A stretch of 64,000 bases of DNA from Prauserella endophytica (GCF_005146945.1 NZ_SWMS01000020.1:1-64000), one strand, 5' to 3'; positions 53,611-62,771 are shown, numbered from the stretch's first letter. Numbers and translations are program-made. The notes: generated by a model from the letters alone, not told the origin.

Positions 53611-54684
53611 GTGATCAAGCGCCTCATCCGGCAGCCGCTGTCCGACCAGCCCGGTCACGCGCTCGTCGGCGTCATCCGCATGCCGGAGACGAAGGTCAGC
53701 CCGCTCCGCTCGATCGGGCGGCGGATCATCGGGGCATTTCTGTTCCTGTTCGCGGCCGTGTTGATCGTGTACATCGGCCGGGACGGCTACAGCGACGCTA
53801 ACGACGACGGCCTGTCGTTCCTGGACTGCTTCTATTACGCGACCGTCTCGCTGTCGACCACCGGGTACGGTGACATCACGCCGGTGACCGACTTCGCCAG
53901 GCTGATCAACATCGTGGTGATCACCCCGTTGCGGGTGATGTTCCTGATCGTCCTGGTCGGTACCACACTGGAGGTGCTGACCGAGCGTTCGCGGCAGGCG
54001 CTGAGGATCCAGAAGTGGAGGCACAGGGTGCGGGACCATGTGGTGGTCGTCGGCTTCGGCACGAAGGGCCGGTCGGCGGTCAACTCCCTGCTCGCCGAGG
54101 AAGACGCCGAGCCGAGCCAGATCGTGGTGGTGGACACCGACCAGGCGGCGCTCGACGCGGCCAGCGCGCTCGGGCTCATCACCGTGCACGGGTCGGCGAC
54201 CCGCTCGGACGTGCTGCGGGTGGCCGGTGCGCAGCGGGCGCGCGCGATCGTGGTCGCCCCGAACCGCGACGACACGGCCGTGCTGGTGACGCTCACCGCG
54301 CGGGAGCTGGCCCCGAAGTCCAGAATCCTGGCCTCGGTGCGGGAGGCGGAGAACGTCCACCTGCTCAAGCAGTCCGGTGCCGACCAGGTGGTGGTGTCGA
54401 GCGAGACCGCGGGCAGGCTGCTCGGCATCGCGACGCGCACGCCGCTCGTGGTCGACATGGTCGAGGACCTGCTCACCCCGGAGACGGGGCTGGCGATCGC
54501 GGAGCGGCCCGTGGAGCCGTCGGAGGAGGGCGGCTCGCCCCGGCACCTGCCCGACATCGTGCTCGGAGTGGTGCGGGACGGCAGCCTCTACCGCGTGGAC
54601 TCGCCCGAGGTCGACGCCATCGAGCGGGGCGACCGGCTGCTGTACGTCCGCAAGGTCACACCCGCGAAGCACGCGGCGCGCTGA
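53611..54684 (+). CDS. Potassium channel with TrkA-N/TrkA-C (RCK) domains
   Basis: A 357-residue two-helix channel. Two membrane helices (about 38-57 and 84-110) flank the pore loop YYATVSLSTTGYGDITP with the K+ selectivity filter TTGYGD. A cytoplasmic RCK domain follows: VVVVGFGTKGRSAVNSLL is a Rossmann GxGxxG-type nucleotide site, with VVDTDQ after it, and a TrkA-C part at the end. The tetrameric pore is gated by ligand binding to the RCK ring. GTG 53611 lies 9 bases after the adnB stop, so it is in the same unit. It corresponds to Rv3200c. Confidence 0.93.
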   Translation: MIKRLIRQPLSDQPGHALVGVIRMPETKVSPLRSIGRRIIGAFLFLFAAVLIVYIGRDGYSDANDDGLSFLDCFYYATVSLSTTGYGDITPVTDFARLINIVVITPLRVMFLIVLVGTTLEVLTERSRQALRIQKWRHRVRDHVVVVGFGTKGRSAVNSLLAEEDAEPSQIVVVDTDQAALDAASALGLITVHGSATRSDVLRVAGAQRARAIVVAPNRDDTAVLVTLTARELAPKSRILASVREAENVHLLKQSGADQVVVSSETAGRLLGIATRTPLVVDMVEDLLTPETGLAIAERPVEPSEEGGSPRHLPDIVLGVVRDGSLYRVDSPEVDAIERGDRLLYVRKVTPAKHAAR

Positions 54685-54758
54685 GGTGCCCGGTCGTGTG
54701 ATGTTGGGAGCACTGCACTTTCTGTGATTCGGTTCGATGATCTGGAACGATTGGCCGC

Positions 54759-55232
54759 GTGTGGCAGCGAGCGAATGGATCCGGGCGGCCGATGCCGCCG
54801 CTGACGTGGAAGGTCCTCGGCGTCTCCGCCGCCACTGGCATTCTCATCGTTCTCGCCGCCTGGTGGGCGGGTCCCTCGCTGTTCGGCACCGCTGAGGTCG
54901 CCGACACGCGTACCGTCGAGGCCACTGTCACGCTGCCTGCCGACTGCACCAGGCCGAACGCCGAGGAGACCGTGCGTTTCGAGCTGGACGGCGTCACCCG
55001 CAACGGCACCCTCAGCGGCTGCGGGCACAACCAGGACGAGCGGATCGAGATCGCGGTGCCCCACGCGGCGGCCGAAGGGCTGATCGACGTGCAGCTCGCC
55101 AACGCAGCGGTGGGCAGCAGTGACCTGCGGCGCCCCGTCGGGCTCGCGCTGCTGGTGCTGAGCTGCGCGGGGGGCGGCACCTACGCCTTCCTCCTCGCCC
55201 GGGGCCCCCGCCGCCCGGCCGCGGTCCTCTGA
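54759..55232 (+). CDS. Two-helix membrane protein with outer Cys-containing domain, unknown function
   Basis: A 157-residue protein: a short basic start, a membrane helix (WKVLGVSAATGILIVLAAWWAG), an outer domain of about 75 residues with two Cys (ADCTRP, SGCGHN) that may form a disulfide, and a second membrane helix (VGLALLVLSCAGGGTYAFLLA) before a basic cytoplasmic tail. GTG 54759 is a working start; ATG 54792 is in the same frame. I do not recognise a family. A family A palindrome follows 19 bases after the stop. Confidence 0.6.
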   Translation: MWQRANGSGRPMPPLTWKVLGVSAATGILIVLAAWWAGPSLFGTAEVADTRTVEATVTLPADCTRPNAEETVRFELDGVTRNGTLSGCGHNQDERIEIAVPHAAAEGLIDVQLANAAVGSSDLRRPVGLALLVLSCAGGGTYAFLLARGPRRPAAVL

Positions 55233-55251
55233 CGCAACCCGGCCACTCTGC

Positions 55252-55316
55252 CCAACCGCAGTGAAGGCCACCATCACTGCGTTCAACGCAGGCAAGGTGG
55301 CCTTCACTGCGGTTGG
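55252..55316. repeat. Family A inverted repeat, copy 4 (21-bp arms) with GGCTGG tandem tail
   Basis: Arms 55252-55272 and 55296-55316 are perfect reverse complements (CCAACCGCAGTGAAGGCCACC). Right after it, 55312-55349 repeats GGCTGGGGCTGGCTGG. It lies between convergent stops at 55232 and 55351. Confidence 0.88.
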
Positions 55317-55350
55317 CTGGGGCTGGCTGGGGCTGGCTGGGGTTGGCTGG

Positions 55351-56445
55351 TCAGGCTACGTCGGCGCTGCTGGCCGCGAAGGTGTTGCAGTCGACGATGC
55401 GGTTGTCGTAGGCGCCGGCCCGCCACCATGCCGCGTAGTTCTGGTTGCTGCCGTGGTCCTGGGTGCCGGACGTGTCGTCGCCGCGGGTCTCCTGGTCGTA
55501 CCACGCCTTGTCGTACATGTCCCTCGTGATCGTGCCGCCACGGTCGACGTGCGCGCCCATGAACATGCCCGAGAAGCACTGGGCCTGCAGCTCCTTGCGC
55601 CGTGACATCTCCAGTCCCGCCGGGCTGTTCTGGCCCGCCGCGTAGATCTCCTCCCACGCGGCGTCCATGATCCCCGCCACCTCCTGCACGTGGTGGCCGT
55701 ACTCGTGGGCGAACAGCGCCAGGTACACGCCGGGGTTGTTGCCGTACTGCTCGGTCTGCAGCCCCGCGAAGGGCACGTACAGGTTGTTCTCGCAGTAGTA
55801 GGCGGCCGTGGCGATGCCCACCTCGATCGTGCCGCACGGGGTGTCGAAGCCGCCGCCCGAGGGGAAGTGCAGCGTCGGCGACACGAACGGCAGGTTGTAG
55901 TACTCGAGGAACGGCCCCCACGCCGCGTCGAGGCAGCCCGCCGCGGCGGTGAAGAACGCCTCCGCGGCCGCGGGGTTGCTCTCCCACGCGGGGAGGTGGC
56001 ACGCGAGGTTCTGCAGGCCGGCGTCGGGGTCCTGCAGGATCGGGTGGTCGGCGAGCGCGAGGATCTTCCTCGGCCCCTGCTCGACCTCCGAGGTGCTGGA
56101 CTCGGTGGACGTCTCGCTGCTCTCGGTGGTGGTCGAGGTGGTGCTCGACGCCGTCGTGGTGGTCGACTCGACCGTGCTTGTGGCGGCGTTGTTGGTGTAG
56201 CCGCCGTCGGCCGACGGCTCGTTGTCCCGGCCGTTCGTCAGGGTGAAGACGACGATCAGGCTCAGCACGAGCAGAGTGGCACCGCCGATGGACGCCACGA
56301 TGAGGGGACCGCGTGGCTTCCGCGGCGGGTAGCCCGGGTACCCGTACCCGGCCTGCCCGTACGGATGCGGAGCCGGGGGCTGCTGCGGCCCCTGTGGTCC
56401 TTGCGGCCACTGGGGACCGTAGGGGCCCTGCGGCGGTTGTGTCAT
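55351..56445 (-). CDS. Neutral zinc metallopeptidase (YpfJ/PF04228 family), membrane-anchored
   Basis: A 364-residue protein. A Pro/Gln/Gly/Tyr-rich cytoplasmic segment (about 1-45) precedes one membrane helix (VASIGGATLLVLSLIVVFTLT), a Ser/Thr-rich stalk (about 85-120) and the peptidase domain. The zinc site is LFAHEYGHHVQ (HExGHH). QAQCFSGMFMGAH downstream supplies the third ligand region. Three further Cys may form disulfides. The domain is of the putative neutral zinc metallopeptidase group, with no known substrate. It is divergent from the next gene. A family A palindrome follows the stop. Confidence 0.9.
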   Translation of the reverse strand: MTQPPQGPYGPQWPQGPQGPQQPPAPHPYGQAGYGYPGYPPRKPRGPLIVASIGGATLLVLSLIVVFTLTNGRDNEPSADGGYTNNAATSTVESTTTTASSTTSTTTESSETSTESSTSEVEQGPRKILALADHPILQDPDAGLQNLACHLPAWESNPAAAEAFFTAAAGCLDAAWGPFLEYYNLPFVSPTLHFPSGGGFDTPCGTIEVGIATAAYYCENNLYVPFAGLQTEQYGNNPGVYLALFAHEYGHHVQEVAGIMDAAWEEIYAAGQNSPAGLEMSRRKELQAQCFSGMFMGAHVDRGGTITRDMYDKAWYDQETRGDDTSGTQDHGSNQNYAAWWRAGAYDNRIVDCNTFAASSADVA

Positions 56446-56575
56446 GTGCTCGTCCCGACGCCTAGATCGATTTCCGGCTCAGCATAACGAGCGGGTGAGC
56501 CACCGGGGTGCGGCTTGCCTAATCTGGGCGGCACCGACGACGTGCGTGGTTCCTACGAAATGCGAGGATTGCTCA

Positions 56576-57532
56576 ATGACAGATCCCAGTGGCTGGTCCT
56601 CGCCGGACTCCGGCGACGAGCCCCGCCGCGCGCAGTACCCGCAGTACCCCCAGTATCCGCAGAACCCCCGCGCGGGCGGCGGATCGCAGGGGCAGCCTGG
56701 CGTGATCCCGCTCCGGCCCCTCGCGCTCGGCGAGATACTGGACGGCGCGATCGGCACGATGCGCAAGTACGCGGGCATCGTGTTCGGCTCCTCGGCTGTC
56801 GTCGCCCTGATCAGCGCGGTGCTCTTCCTCCTGGCCGACATGTGGCTGCTCGGCTCGGTCGAGCAGGTCATGCTCAGCCCGAACGCGACGCAGGAGGAGC
56901 AGCTCGACGCGCTGTGGGAGGCCCTGCGCCAGACCCTGCCGGTCAACGCCGTGATCCTGATCGTGACCATGGTGACGCAGACCTTCCTCACCGGTCTGCT
57001 GATGGTCGTGGTCGGCAAGGCCGTGCTGGGCCAGCCGATCACCTTCGCCGAGGCGTGGGAGGAGCTGCGGCCGCGCCTGCTGCCGCTGCTCGGGCTCACC
57101 CTGCTGGTAGCGCTGATCGTCGCGGTCGGCACGGTGCTCTTCATCGTCCCCGGCATCGTGGCCTACGTGTTCCTGAGCCTGGCCACGCCCGCGCTGGTGC
57201 TGGAGCGGGGCAAGGTCGGCAGGTCGCTCGGCCGCTCCACGGCCCTGGTGCGCGGCTCGTGGTGGCGAGTGTTCGGTATCCTGCTCGTAGCCCTGATCAT
57301 CACGTTCGTGATCAGCTTCATCATCCAGATCCCGTTCGGGTTCGCGGGCGGCGCCGACATAGGTCAGGGCGCCTCGACCGGCGACCTGCTGATCGGTGAG
57401 CTGGGCAGGGCGATCGCGCAGACCATCACGGTGCCGTTCGCGGCAGGTGTCACCGCGCTGCTCTACATCGACCAGCGCATGCGCCGCGAGGGACTCGACA
57501 GGGAGCTGGCGCGCGCGGCCGGCGGCGAATGA
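56576..57532 (+). CDS. Glycerophosphodiesterase-type membrane-domain protein, unknown function
   Basis: A 318-residue protein. The N-terminus (about 1-45) is low-complexity (repeated QYP, Gly/Pro), then RPLALGEILDGAIGTMRKY and about six hydrophobic helices follow, with ATPALVLERGKVGRSLGRSTALVRGSWWRVF between them. That segment is the hallmark of the membrane domain found with glycerophosphoryl diester phosphodiesterases, but the enzyme part is missing. ATG 56576 is the natural start (GCGAGGA upstream). It overlaps the DUF4129 gene by four bases and heads a unit equivalent to Rv3689-Rv3693. Confidence 0.8.
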   Translation: MTDPSGWSSPDSGDEPRRAQYPQYPQYPQNPRAGGGSQGQPGVIPLRPLALGEILDGAIGTMRKYAGIVFGSSAVVALISAVLFLLADMWLLGSVEQVMLSPNATQEEQLDALWEALRQTLPVNAVILIVTMVTQTFLTGLLMVVVGKAVLGQPITFAEAWEELRPRLLPLLGLTLLVALIVAVGTVLFIVPGIVAYVFLSLATPALVLERGKVGRSLGRSTALVRGSWWRVFGILLVALIITFVISFIIQIPFGFAGGADIGQGASTGDLLIGELGRAIAQTITVPFAAGVTALLYIDQRMRREGLDRELARAAGGE

Positions 57533-58155
57533 TCGGACTCGCCGACGTCCCGGTCGACGTCGGTCGCGACGAGGCCCAGCGGGCCGCTCGCGATGAGCTG
57601 GCCGACCGGGTGTACCAGGAGGCGCGGCCCGGTCCGGTCGAGCGCGTCGTCGACTGGGTCGCCGACCTGCTCGCGGACTTCTTCGGCGCCCTCGACGGGG
57701 CGCCCGGCGGCGTGGCGGGGCTGGTGCTGTTCCTGGTGCTGCTCGTCGTGCTCGCTGCCGTGGTCCGCCTGCGCACGGGCAAGATCGTGCGACGGCGGCG
57801 GGCGCGCCGGGCCGAGGTGTTCTCCGGTCCGGTCCGCACGGCCGCCGCCCACCGGCTCGCGGCCGAACGGGCGCGGGCGGACGGCGAGCACGCCGAGGCT
57901 GTGCGCGAGTGGTTCCGCGCGATCGTGCGTGGGCTGGAGGAAGGCGGGGTGCTCGACGAGCGTTCCGGGCGCACCGCCGCCGAGGTCGCCGCTGAGGCCG
58001 GGGCTCTGCTGCCCGGCTCGGCCGGCGAGCTGAGAGCCGCGGCCGTGCTGTTCGATCAGGTGCATTACGGCGGGAGCGCGGCCACGGCCGAGGGCGTCGA
58101 ACGTCTCGCCGCGCTCGACGCCGCCGTGCGCGAGCTCAGGACGGTGGCCCGGTGA
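57529..58155 (+). CDS. DUF4129 domain protein
   Basis: A 208-residue protein: a polar N-terminus, one membrane helix (GVAGLVLFLVLLVVLAAVVRL) and a C-terminal DUF4129 domain (HAEAVREWFRAIVRGLEEGGVLDERSGRTAAEVAAEA). DUF4129 is often near transglutaminase-like and MoxR proteins. The ATG overlaps the preceding stop by four bases, as does its own stop with the DUF4350 gene, so a single polycistronic unit is clear. Function is unknown; in the genus-level synteny it equals Rv3690. Confidence 0.85.
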   Translation: MIGLADVPVDVGRDEAQRAARDELADRVYQEARPGPVERVVDWVADLLADFFGALDGAPGGVAGLVLFLVLLVVLAAVVRLRTGKIVRRRRARRAEVFSGPVRTAAAHRLAAERARADGEHAEAVREWFRAIVRGLEEGGVLDERSGRTAAEVAAEAGALLPGSAGELRAAAVLFDQVHYGGSAATAEGVERLAALDAAVRELRTVAR

Positions 58156-59231
58156 GCACCTCGGTCTCGCCCGACGCCGCACGCGTGTGGCGGGCCGCGA
58201 GAGCGCCGCTCGTGATCGTCTTCGCGGTGCTCGCCACCGCCGTGGTGCTGAGCCTGTCGCGCAGCGGCGACGGCGGCGCGCTCGACCCGGAGTCGGCGAC
58301 CGAGGACGGCAGCCGCGCCGTGGCGAGGCTGCTCGGCGCACAGGGTGTGACCGTGGAGGCCCGCCACTCCAGCCGGGGCCTGGACGCGCGCGGTGCGACG
58401 CTGTTCGTGACCCGGCCCGACCTGGTCGACCCCGGCACGCTCCGGACGCTGACCCGTGAGGCGGCCTCGGTGGTGCTGCTCGCGCCCTCCCAGGACACGC
58501 TCGACGCGGTCGCGCCGGGGATCGCCGAGGTCGGACCGCTCGCCGAGGAGGTCCGGCGGCCCGGCTGTGCGCTGCCCGCCGCCGTCGCCGCAGGGGGTGT
58601 GACGCTCGGCGGCACCGACTACGCCGCGGTGCTCACGTGCTACGACGGCGCGTTGGCGACCGACGGGGCCGTGACCGTGCTTGGCGGGCCGGCCCCGCTC
58701 ACCAACGCCCGGCTCGACGAGGAGGGCAACGCCGCGCTGGCCCTGCGCGTGCTCGGCGGGCACGAGCGGCTCGTCTGGTACCTGCCCTCGCCCGGCGACC
58801 CCGCGCTGCGCGGCGAGGAGGCGCTGACGGACCTGCTGCCGGACGCCTGGGTGTTCGGCGCCGCGCAGGTGGGGGTCGCCGCGGTGCTGCTCGCGCTGTG
58901 GCGTGCCCGCAGGCTCGGCCCCGTCGTCAGCGAGCCGCTGCCGGTGGTGGTGCGCGCGGCCGAGACCGTCGAGGGCAGGGCGCGCCTCTACCGCAGGGGC
59001 GGCGCCGCCGACCACGCCGCGGAGGCACTGCGCCGCGCGAGCATCGAGCGGCTGCTGTCCGCGCTGGGCCTGCCCTGCGACGCCGAACCGGCCGCCGTCG
59101 TGGCGGCGATCGCGGCACGGACCGGCCGCGACACCGCAGCGCTGCTGTACGGTCCGCCCCCTGCCGACGACGCCGCCCTCGTGCGGCTCGCCGACGAACT
59201 GGACGCACTCGAGAACGAGGTTCGCCTGTGA
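58152..59231 (+). CDS. DUF4350 domain protein
   Basis: A 359-residue membrane protein with one helix near the start (PLVIVFAVLATAVVLSL) and one late (AAQVGVAAVLLALWRA). Between them is the outer DUF4350 domain: NxSRAVARLLGAQGVTVE-like GSRAVARLLGAQGV, then LFVTRPDLVDPGTLRTL and VVLLAPSQDTLDAV. The C-terminal part is cytoplasmic and rich in Ala/Arg. It belongs to the MoxR-DUF58-DUF4129-DUF4350 module (Rv3691 by order). The start and stop overlap neighbours (GTGA). Two Cys are present in the outer domain. Confidence 0.87.
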   Translation: MSTSVSPDAARVWRAARAPLVIVFAVLATAVVLSLSRSGDGGALDPESATEDGSRAVARLLGAQGVTVEARHSSRGLDARGATLFVTRPDLVDPGTLRTLTREAASVVLLAPSQDTLDAVAPGIAEVGPLAEEVRRPGCALPAAVAAGGVTLGGTDYAAVLTCYDGALATDGAVTVLGGPAPLTNARLDEEGNAALALRVLGGHERLVWYLPSPGDPALRGEEALTDLLPDAWVFGAAQVGVAAVLLALWRARRLGPVVSEPLPVVVRAAETVEGRARLYRRGGAADHAAEALRRASIERLLSALGLPCDAEPAAVVAAIAARTGRDTAALLYGPPPADDAALVRLADELDALENEVRL

Positions 59232-60187
59232 CCGCATCGAACGACGCCCGGCAGTCGCTCATCGCGCTGCGCTCCGAGGTCGCCAAGGCGATCGTCGGCA
59301 ACGACGCCGCCGTCACCGGACTGATCCTCGCGCTGTTGTGCCGGGGACACGTCCTGCTCGAAGGCGTGCCCGGCGTGGCGAAGACGCTGCTCGTGCGCAC
59401 GCTGGCAGCGGCGCTCGACCTGCGCACCACGCGCGTGCAGTTCACCCCCGACCTCATGCCCGGCGACGTCACGGGCTCGCTCGTCTACGACCCGCACACC
59501 GCCGAGTTCTCCTTCCGCGAGGGCCCGGTGTTCACCAACCTCCTGCTGGCGGACGAGATCAACCGGACGCCGCCGAAGACCCAGTCGGCGCTGCTGGAGG
59601 CGATGGAGGAGCGGCAGGTCTCCGTCGACGGCGAGCCCCGGAAGCTGCCCGAGGTGTTCGTGGTGATCGCCACGCAGAACCCCGTCGAGTACGAGGGCAC
59701 CTACCCGCTGCCGGAGGCGCAGCTCGACCGGTTCCTGCTCAAGCTCACGATGCCCGCACCGTCCAGAGAGGACGAGATCGCGGTGCTGACCAGGCACGCC
59801 GAGGGCTTCGACCCACGCGATCTCGCCGGTGCCGGGGTGCGGCCCGTCGCGGGCGCGGGCGAGCTCGCCGCCGCGCGGGCGGCGGTGCGCGAGGTGACCG
59901 TCGGCCCCGAGGTGACGGGCTATGTCGTCGACCTGTGCCGCGCCACCCGCGAGGCACCCGCGGTGCGGCTGGGCGTCTCGCCGCGAGGGGCCACCGCGCT
60001 GCTGTCGGTCGCGAGGGCGTGGGCGTGGCTCTCCGGCCGCGCTTACGTGACCCCCGACGACGTCAAGACGCTCGCCCGTCCCGCGCTGCGGCACCGCGTC
60101 GAGCTGCGGCCGGAGGCCGAGCTGGAGGGCGCGACGGCCGACGGCCTGCTCGACCGCCTGCTCGCGACCGTCCCGGTGCCCCGCTGA
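59228..60187 (+). CDS. MoxR-family AAA+ ATPase
   Basis: A 319-residue MoxR ATPase. Walker A is EGVPGVAKTLLV (GVPGVAKT), Walker B LLADEINRTPPKTQSALLEAMEE, sensor 1 VIATQNPVEYEGTYPLPEAQLDRF, and the arginine finger/sensor 2 region is SPRGATALLSVARAW. MoxR proteins act as chaperones that mature or insert metal cofactors and help assemble envelope protein complexes. It sits between DUF4350 and DUF58 genes with overlaps on both sides and corresponds to moxR2 (Rv3692). Confidence 0.93.
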   Translation: MTASNDARQSLIALRSEVAKAIVGNDAAVTGLILALLCRGHVLLEGVPGVAKTLLVRTLAAALDLRTTRVQFTPDLMPGDVTGSLVYDPHTAEFSFREGPVFTNLLLADEINRTPPKTQSALLEAMEERQVSVDGEPRKLPEVFVVIATQNPVEYEGTYPLPEAQLDRFLLKLTMPAPSREDEIAVLTRHAEGFDPRDLAGAGVRPVAGAGELAAARAAVREVTVGPEVTGYVVDLCRATREAPAVRLGVSPRGATALLSVARAWAWLSGRAYVTPDDVKTLARPALRHRVELRPEAELEGATADGLLDRLLATVPVPR

Positions 60188-61482
60188 TGGCGCTCACCGC
60201 ACGCACCCCACTGCTGGCACTCGCCGGCGCGCTCGTCGTGGCGCTGCTCGCGCCGACGCTCGCCGGGGTGCTCGCGGTGTGCGCGGTGATTCTCGCCGGT
60301 GTGGTCGCCGACCTGCTGTTCGCGGGCAGCGTGCGGGCGTTGACGTTCTCGCGCGACGGCGCGACGTCGGTGCGACTCGGGGAGCGGGCGGAGGTCCGCC
60401 TGCGCGTGACCAACCCCGGCAGGCGCACCGTGCGTGGTGTGCTGCGTGACGCGTGGCAGCCGAGCGCTGGCGCCGAGACCGACCGTCACCGCGTCGCCGT
60501 GCCACCGGGGCAGGCCCGGACGTTGACGACCGTTCTGCGGCCCACCCGGCGCGGCGACCGCCTCGCGCACCGCGTCACCGTGCGCGCCGTCGGCCCGCTC
60601 GGGCTCGCCGCGCGGCAAGGCTCGCACGAGGTGCCGTGGGCGGTGCGCGCGCTGCCGCCGTTCCACAGCCGACGGCATCTGCCCGGCAGGCTCGACCGGC
60701 TGCGCAGGCTCGACGGCCGCAGCGCCGCGCACGTGCGCGGGCAGGGCACCGAGTTCGACTCGCTCCGGGAGTACGTCCTCGGCGACGACGTCCGCTCCAT
60801 CGACTGGCGGGCCACGGCCAGGACCGCGGACGTCATGGTGCGCACGTGGCGGCCCGAGCGCGACCGGCACGTGCTGCTCGTGCTCGACACCGGGCGCACG
60901 GCGGCGGGCCGGATCGGTGACGGCACCCGGCTCGACGCGGCGATGGACGCGGCGTTGCTGCTCGCCGCGCTGGCCTCGCGCGCGGGCGACCGCGTGGACC
61001 TGCTCGCCTACGACCGCGGGGTCCGGGCGAGCGTGCAGGGGGTCGCCGCCGCGCAGCTGCTGCCATCGCTGGTGACGGCGATGGCTCCGCTGGAACCGGA
61101 GCTCGTGGAGTCCGACGCGCGAGGGCTCGTCGGCGAGGTCCTGCGGCGGACGCGGCGCCGTTCGCTCGTGGTGCTGCTGACCGGGCTCGACCCGGCGCCA
61201 CTGGAGGAGGGCTTGCTGCCGGTGCTGCCGTCCCTCACCGCGCGGCATCGGCTGCTGGTCGCCGCCGTCGCCGATCCCGCCGTCGCCCAACTGGCGCGCG
61301 GGCGGGGTGACGCCGACGCCGTGTACGGAGCCGCCGCGGCGGAACGCACGCTCGCGGAGCGCGCACACGTCACCGCGCTGCTCGCCCGCCACGGCGCCGA
61401 GGTGGTGGACGCCGTCCCGGACCGGCTGCCGCCCGCGCTCGCCGACCGCTACCTCGACCTCAAGGCGGCAGGCCGGCTCTGA
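60187..61482 (+). CDS. DUF58 (VWA-like) domain protein
   Basis: A 431-residue protein: two N-terminal membrane helices, an Ig-like/Arg-rich region (GERAEVRLRVTNPGRRTVRG) and the DUF58 core GTEFDSLREYVLGDDVRSIDWRATARTADVMVRTWRPERDRH. VLLVLDTGRT and later DALLLAALASRAGDRVDL form a VWA-like metal site. DUF58 proteins pair with MoxR ATPases, perhaps as the client-binding part. The ATG overlaps the MoxR stop (TGATG). A family B repeat and a degenerate repeat block follow. Confidence 0.9.
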   Translation: MALTARTPLLALAGALVVALLAPTLAGVLAVCAVILAGVVADLLFAGSVRALTFSRDGATSVRLGERAEVRLRVTNPGRRTVRGVLRDAWQPSAGAETDRHRVAVPPGQARTLTTVLRPTRRGDRLAHRVTVRAVGPLGLAARQGSHEVPWAVRALPPFHSRRHLPGRLDRLRRLDGRSAAHVRGQGTEFDSLREYVLGDDVRSIDWRATARTADVMVRTWRPERDRHVLLVLDTGRTAAGRIGDGTRLDAAMDAALLLAALASRAGDRVDLLAYDRGVRASVQGVAAAQLLPSLVTAMAPLEPELVESDARGLVGEVLRRTRRRSLVVLLTGLDPAPLEEGLLPVLPSLTARHRLLVAAVADPAVAQLARGRGDADAVYGAAAAERTLAERAHVTALLARHGAEVVDAVPDRLPPALADRYLDLKAAGRL

Positions 61483-61493
61483 CCGCCGTGGGT

Positions 61494-61542
61494 GAGCGAG
61501 GGAGCTTTACTGCCGGAAAACGGGAGCAAAGCTCCCTTGCTC
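61494..61542. repeat. Family B inverted repeat, copy 3
   Basis: Arms 61494-61508 and 61528-61542 are 15-base reverse complements with one mismatch (GAGCGAGGGAGCTTT against AAAGCTCCCTTGCTC). The centre CTGCCGGAAAACGG is like that of copy 2. It starts 11 bases after the DUF58 stop, between convergent genes. Confidence 0.85.
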
Positions 61543-61612
61543 CCAGATGCTCGCGGCGTCGCGGGGCCCCTCGAGGACGATGCCGCCGCGAATGGGCTCG
61601 TGGCTGCGGCCC

Positions 61613-61775
61613 GGCCGCGCGTCGCTACCCAGTCGCGTCGGTACCCGGGCCATCCGGTTGTGTCGGTACCCGGCCGCGGGGCCATCCGATCGCGGGGCTA
61701 CCCGGCCGCGCGGTTATTCGGTCGTGTCGGTACCCGGCCGCGTCCCTACCCGGCCGCGCGTCGCTACCCGGCTGA
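61613..61775. repeat. Degenerate ~16-base tandem repeat array (TACCCGGCCGCG)
   Basis: The motif TACCCGGCCGCG or close variants occur at 61626, 61642, 61667, 61699, 61731, 61747 and 61765, mostly at multiples of about 16 bases (16, 25, 32, 32, 16, 18). GTCGGTACCCGG is the commonest fuller unit. The last copy overlaps the stop codon of the convergent gene. The remaining bases after the family B element show nothing else. Confidence 0.65.
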
Positions 61776-62771
61776 GGGCAGCGTGTCCCCGGCGTGCCGG
61801 GCGTCCACGTCGCCCGTCTCGCCCTCGGCCGCCGCGCGCCTACCGAACACGAACACGTAGGCGAGGAACGCGGCCTCGGCGAGGCAGCCGATGCCCACCC
61901 TGGCCCACGTCGGCAGGCCCGATGGCGTCACGAACGCCTCGATCACGCCGGACACCAGCAGCACGCACACCAGGCCGAGCGCGATCGCGCCCACGGCGCG
62001 CCCCGTCTCGGCTAGCGCCACCGACCTGGGCCTGCCGCCTGGGTCGATCACCGTCCACCCGAGCCGCAGCCCCGCGCCCGCGGCCACGAACACCGCCGTC
62101 AGCTCCAGCAGCCCGTGCGGGGCGAGCAGGCCGAGGAAGAACTCGCCGCGGCCCGCCGACGCCATGAGCCCGATGCCGACGCCCAGGTTCAGCGCGTTCA
62201 GCCACAGGACCAGCACCACCGGGACGCACAGCAGCACGCCGAGCAGCAGGCACGCCGCGGCCACCTGCGCGTTGTTGGTCCACACCTGCGCCGCGAACGA
62301 ACCCGCGGGCCCGCTGGAGTAGTAGCTCTCGTAGGCGCCGCCCGGCTGCGTCATCGCGCGGATCTCCTCGGGCGCTGCGATGGTGGCCCGCACCCGCTCG
62401 TCACCGGCGACCCACGCCGAGAGCACTCCGGTGACCAGCACGAACACCGCCGCCGTCGCTCCCCACCACGCGCGGCTGGAGTACACCGCCGCGGGGAATC
62501 GGCGCGAGAAGAACAGCCCGACCTCGCGCCAGGCGGGGTTGTGGGTGCCCGTCACCGCGGAGCGGCCCTTCGCCACCAGCGCCGACAACCGCGCCAGCAG
62601 AGCGGGGTCGGGCGCGGTCGAGCGCAGGATCGACAGGTGGGTGGCGGTGCGCTGGTAGAGCCGCACCAGCTCGTCGGCCTCGGTGCCCCGCAGCCGCGAG
62701 CCGCGGGAGACCAGCTCGGCCAGCCGGTCCCACTCGGCGTTGTGCGCGGCGACGAACACATCCAGATCCAC
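61764..62771 (-). CDS. Stage II sporulation protein M-like (SpoIIM/DUF95) membrane protein
   Basis: A 335-residue protein with about five to six hydrophobic helices after a helical, charged N-terminal region (VAAHNAEWDRLAELVSRGSRL). SpoIIM features: GLFFSRRFPAAVYSSRAWW before the first helix, WTNNAQVAAACLLLGVL in the centre, and LLAPHGLLELTAVFVAAGAGLRLGW. GTG 62771 is chosen; the frame is open upstream into the promoter region. It is divergent from an RDD gene and convergent to the DUF58 gene, exactly as Rv3694c is. Non-sporulating actinobacteria keep it, so its role is in the envelope and not in sporulation proper. Confidence 0.87.
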   Translation of the reverse strand: MDLDVFVAAHNAEWDRLAELVSRGSRLRGTEADELVRLYQRTATHLSILRSTAPDPALLARLSALVAKGRSAVTGTHNPAWREVGLFFSRRFPAAVYSSRAWWGATAAVFVLVTGVLSAWVAGDERVRATIAAPEEIRAMTQPGGAYESYYSSGPAGSFAAQVWTNNAQVAAACLLLGVLLCVPVVLVLWLNALNLGVGIGLMASAGRGEFFLGLLAPHGLLELTAVFVAAGAGLRLGWTVIDPGGRPRSVALAETGRAVGAIALGLVCVLLVSGVIEAFVTPSGLPTWARVGIGCLAEAAFLAYVFVFGRRAAAEGETGDVDARHAGDTLPSAG

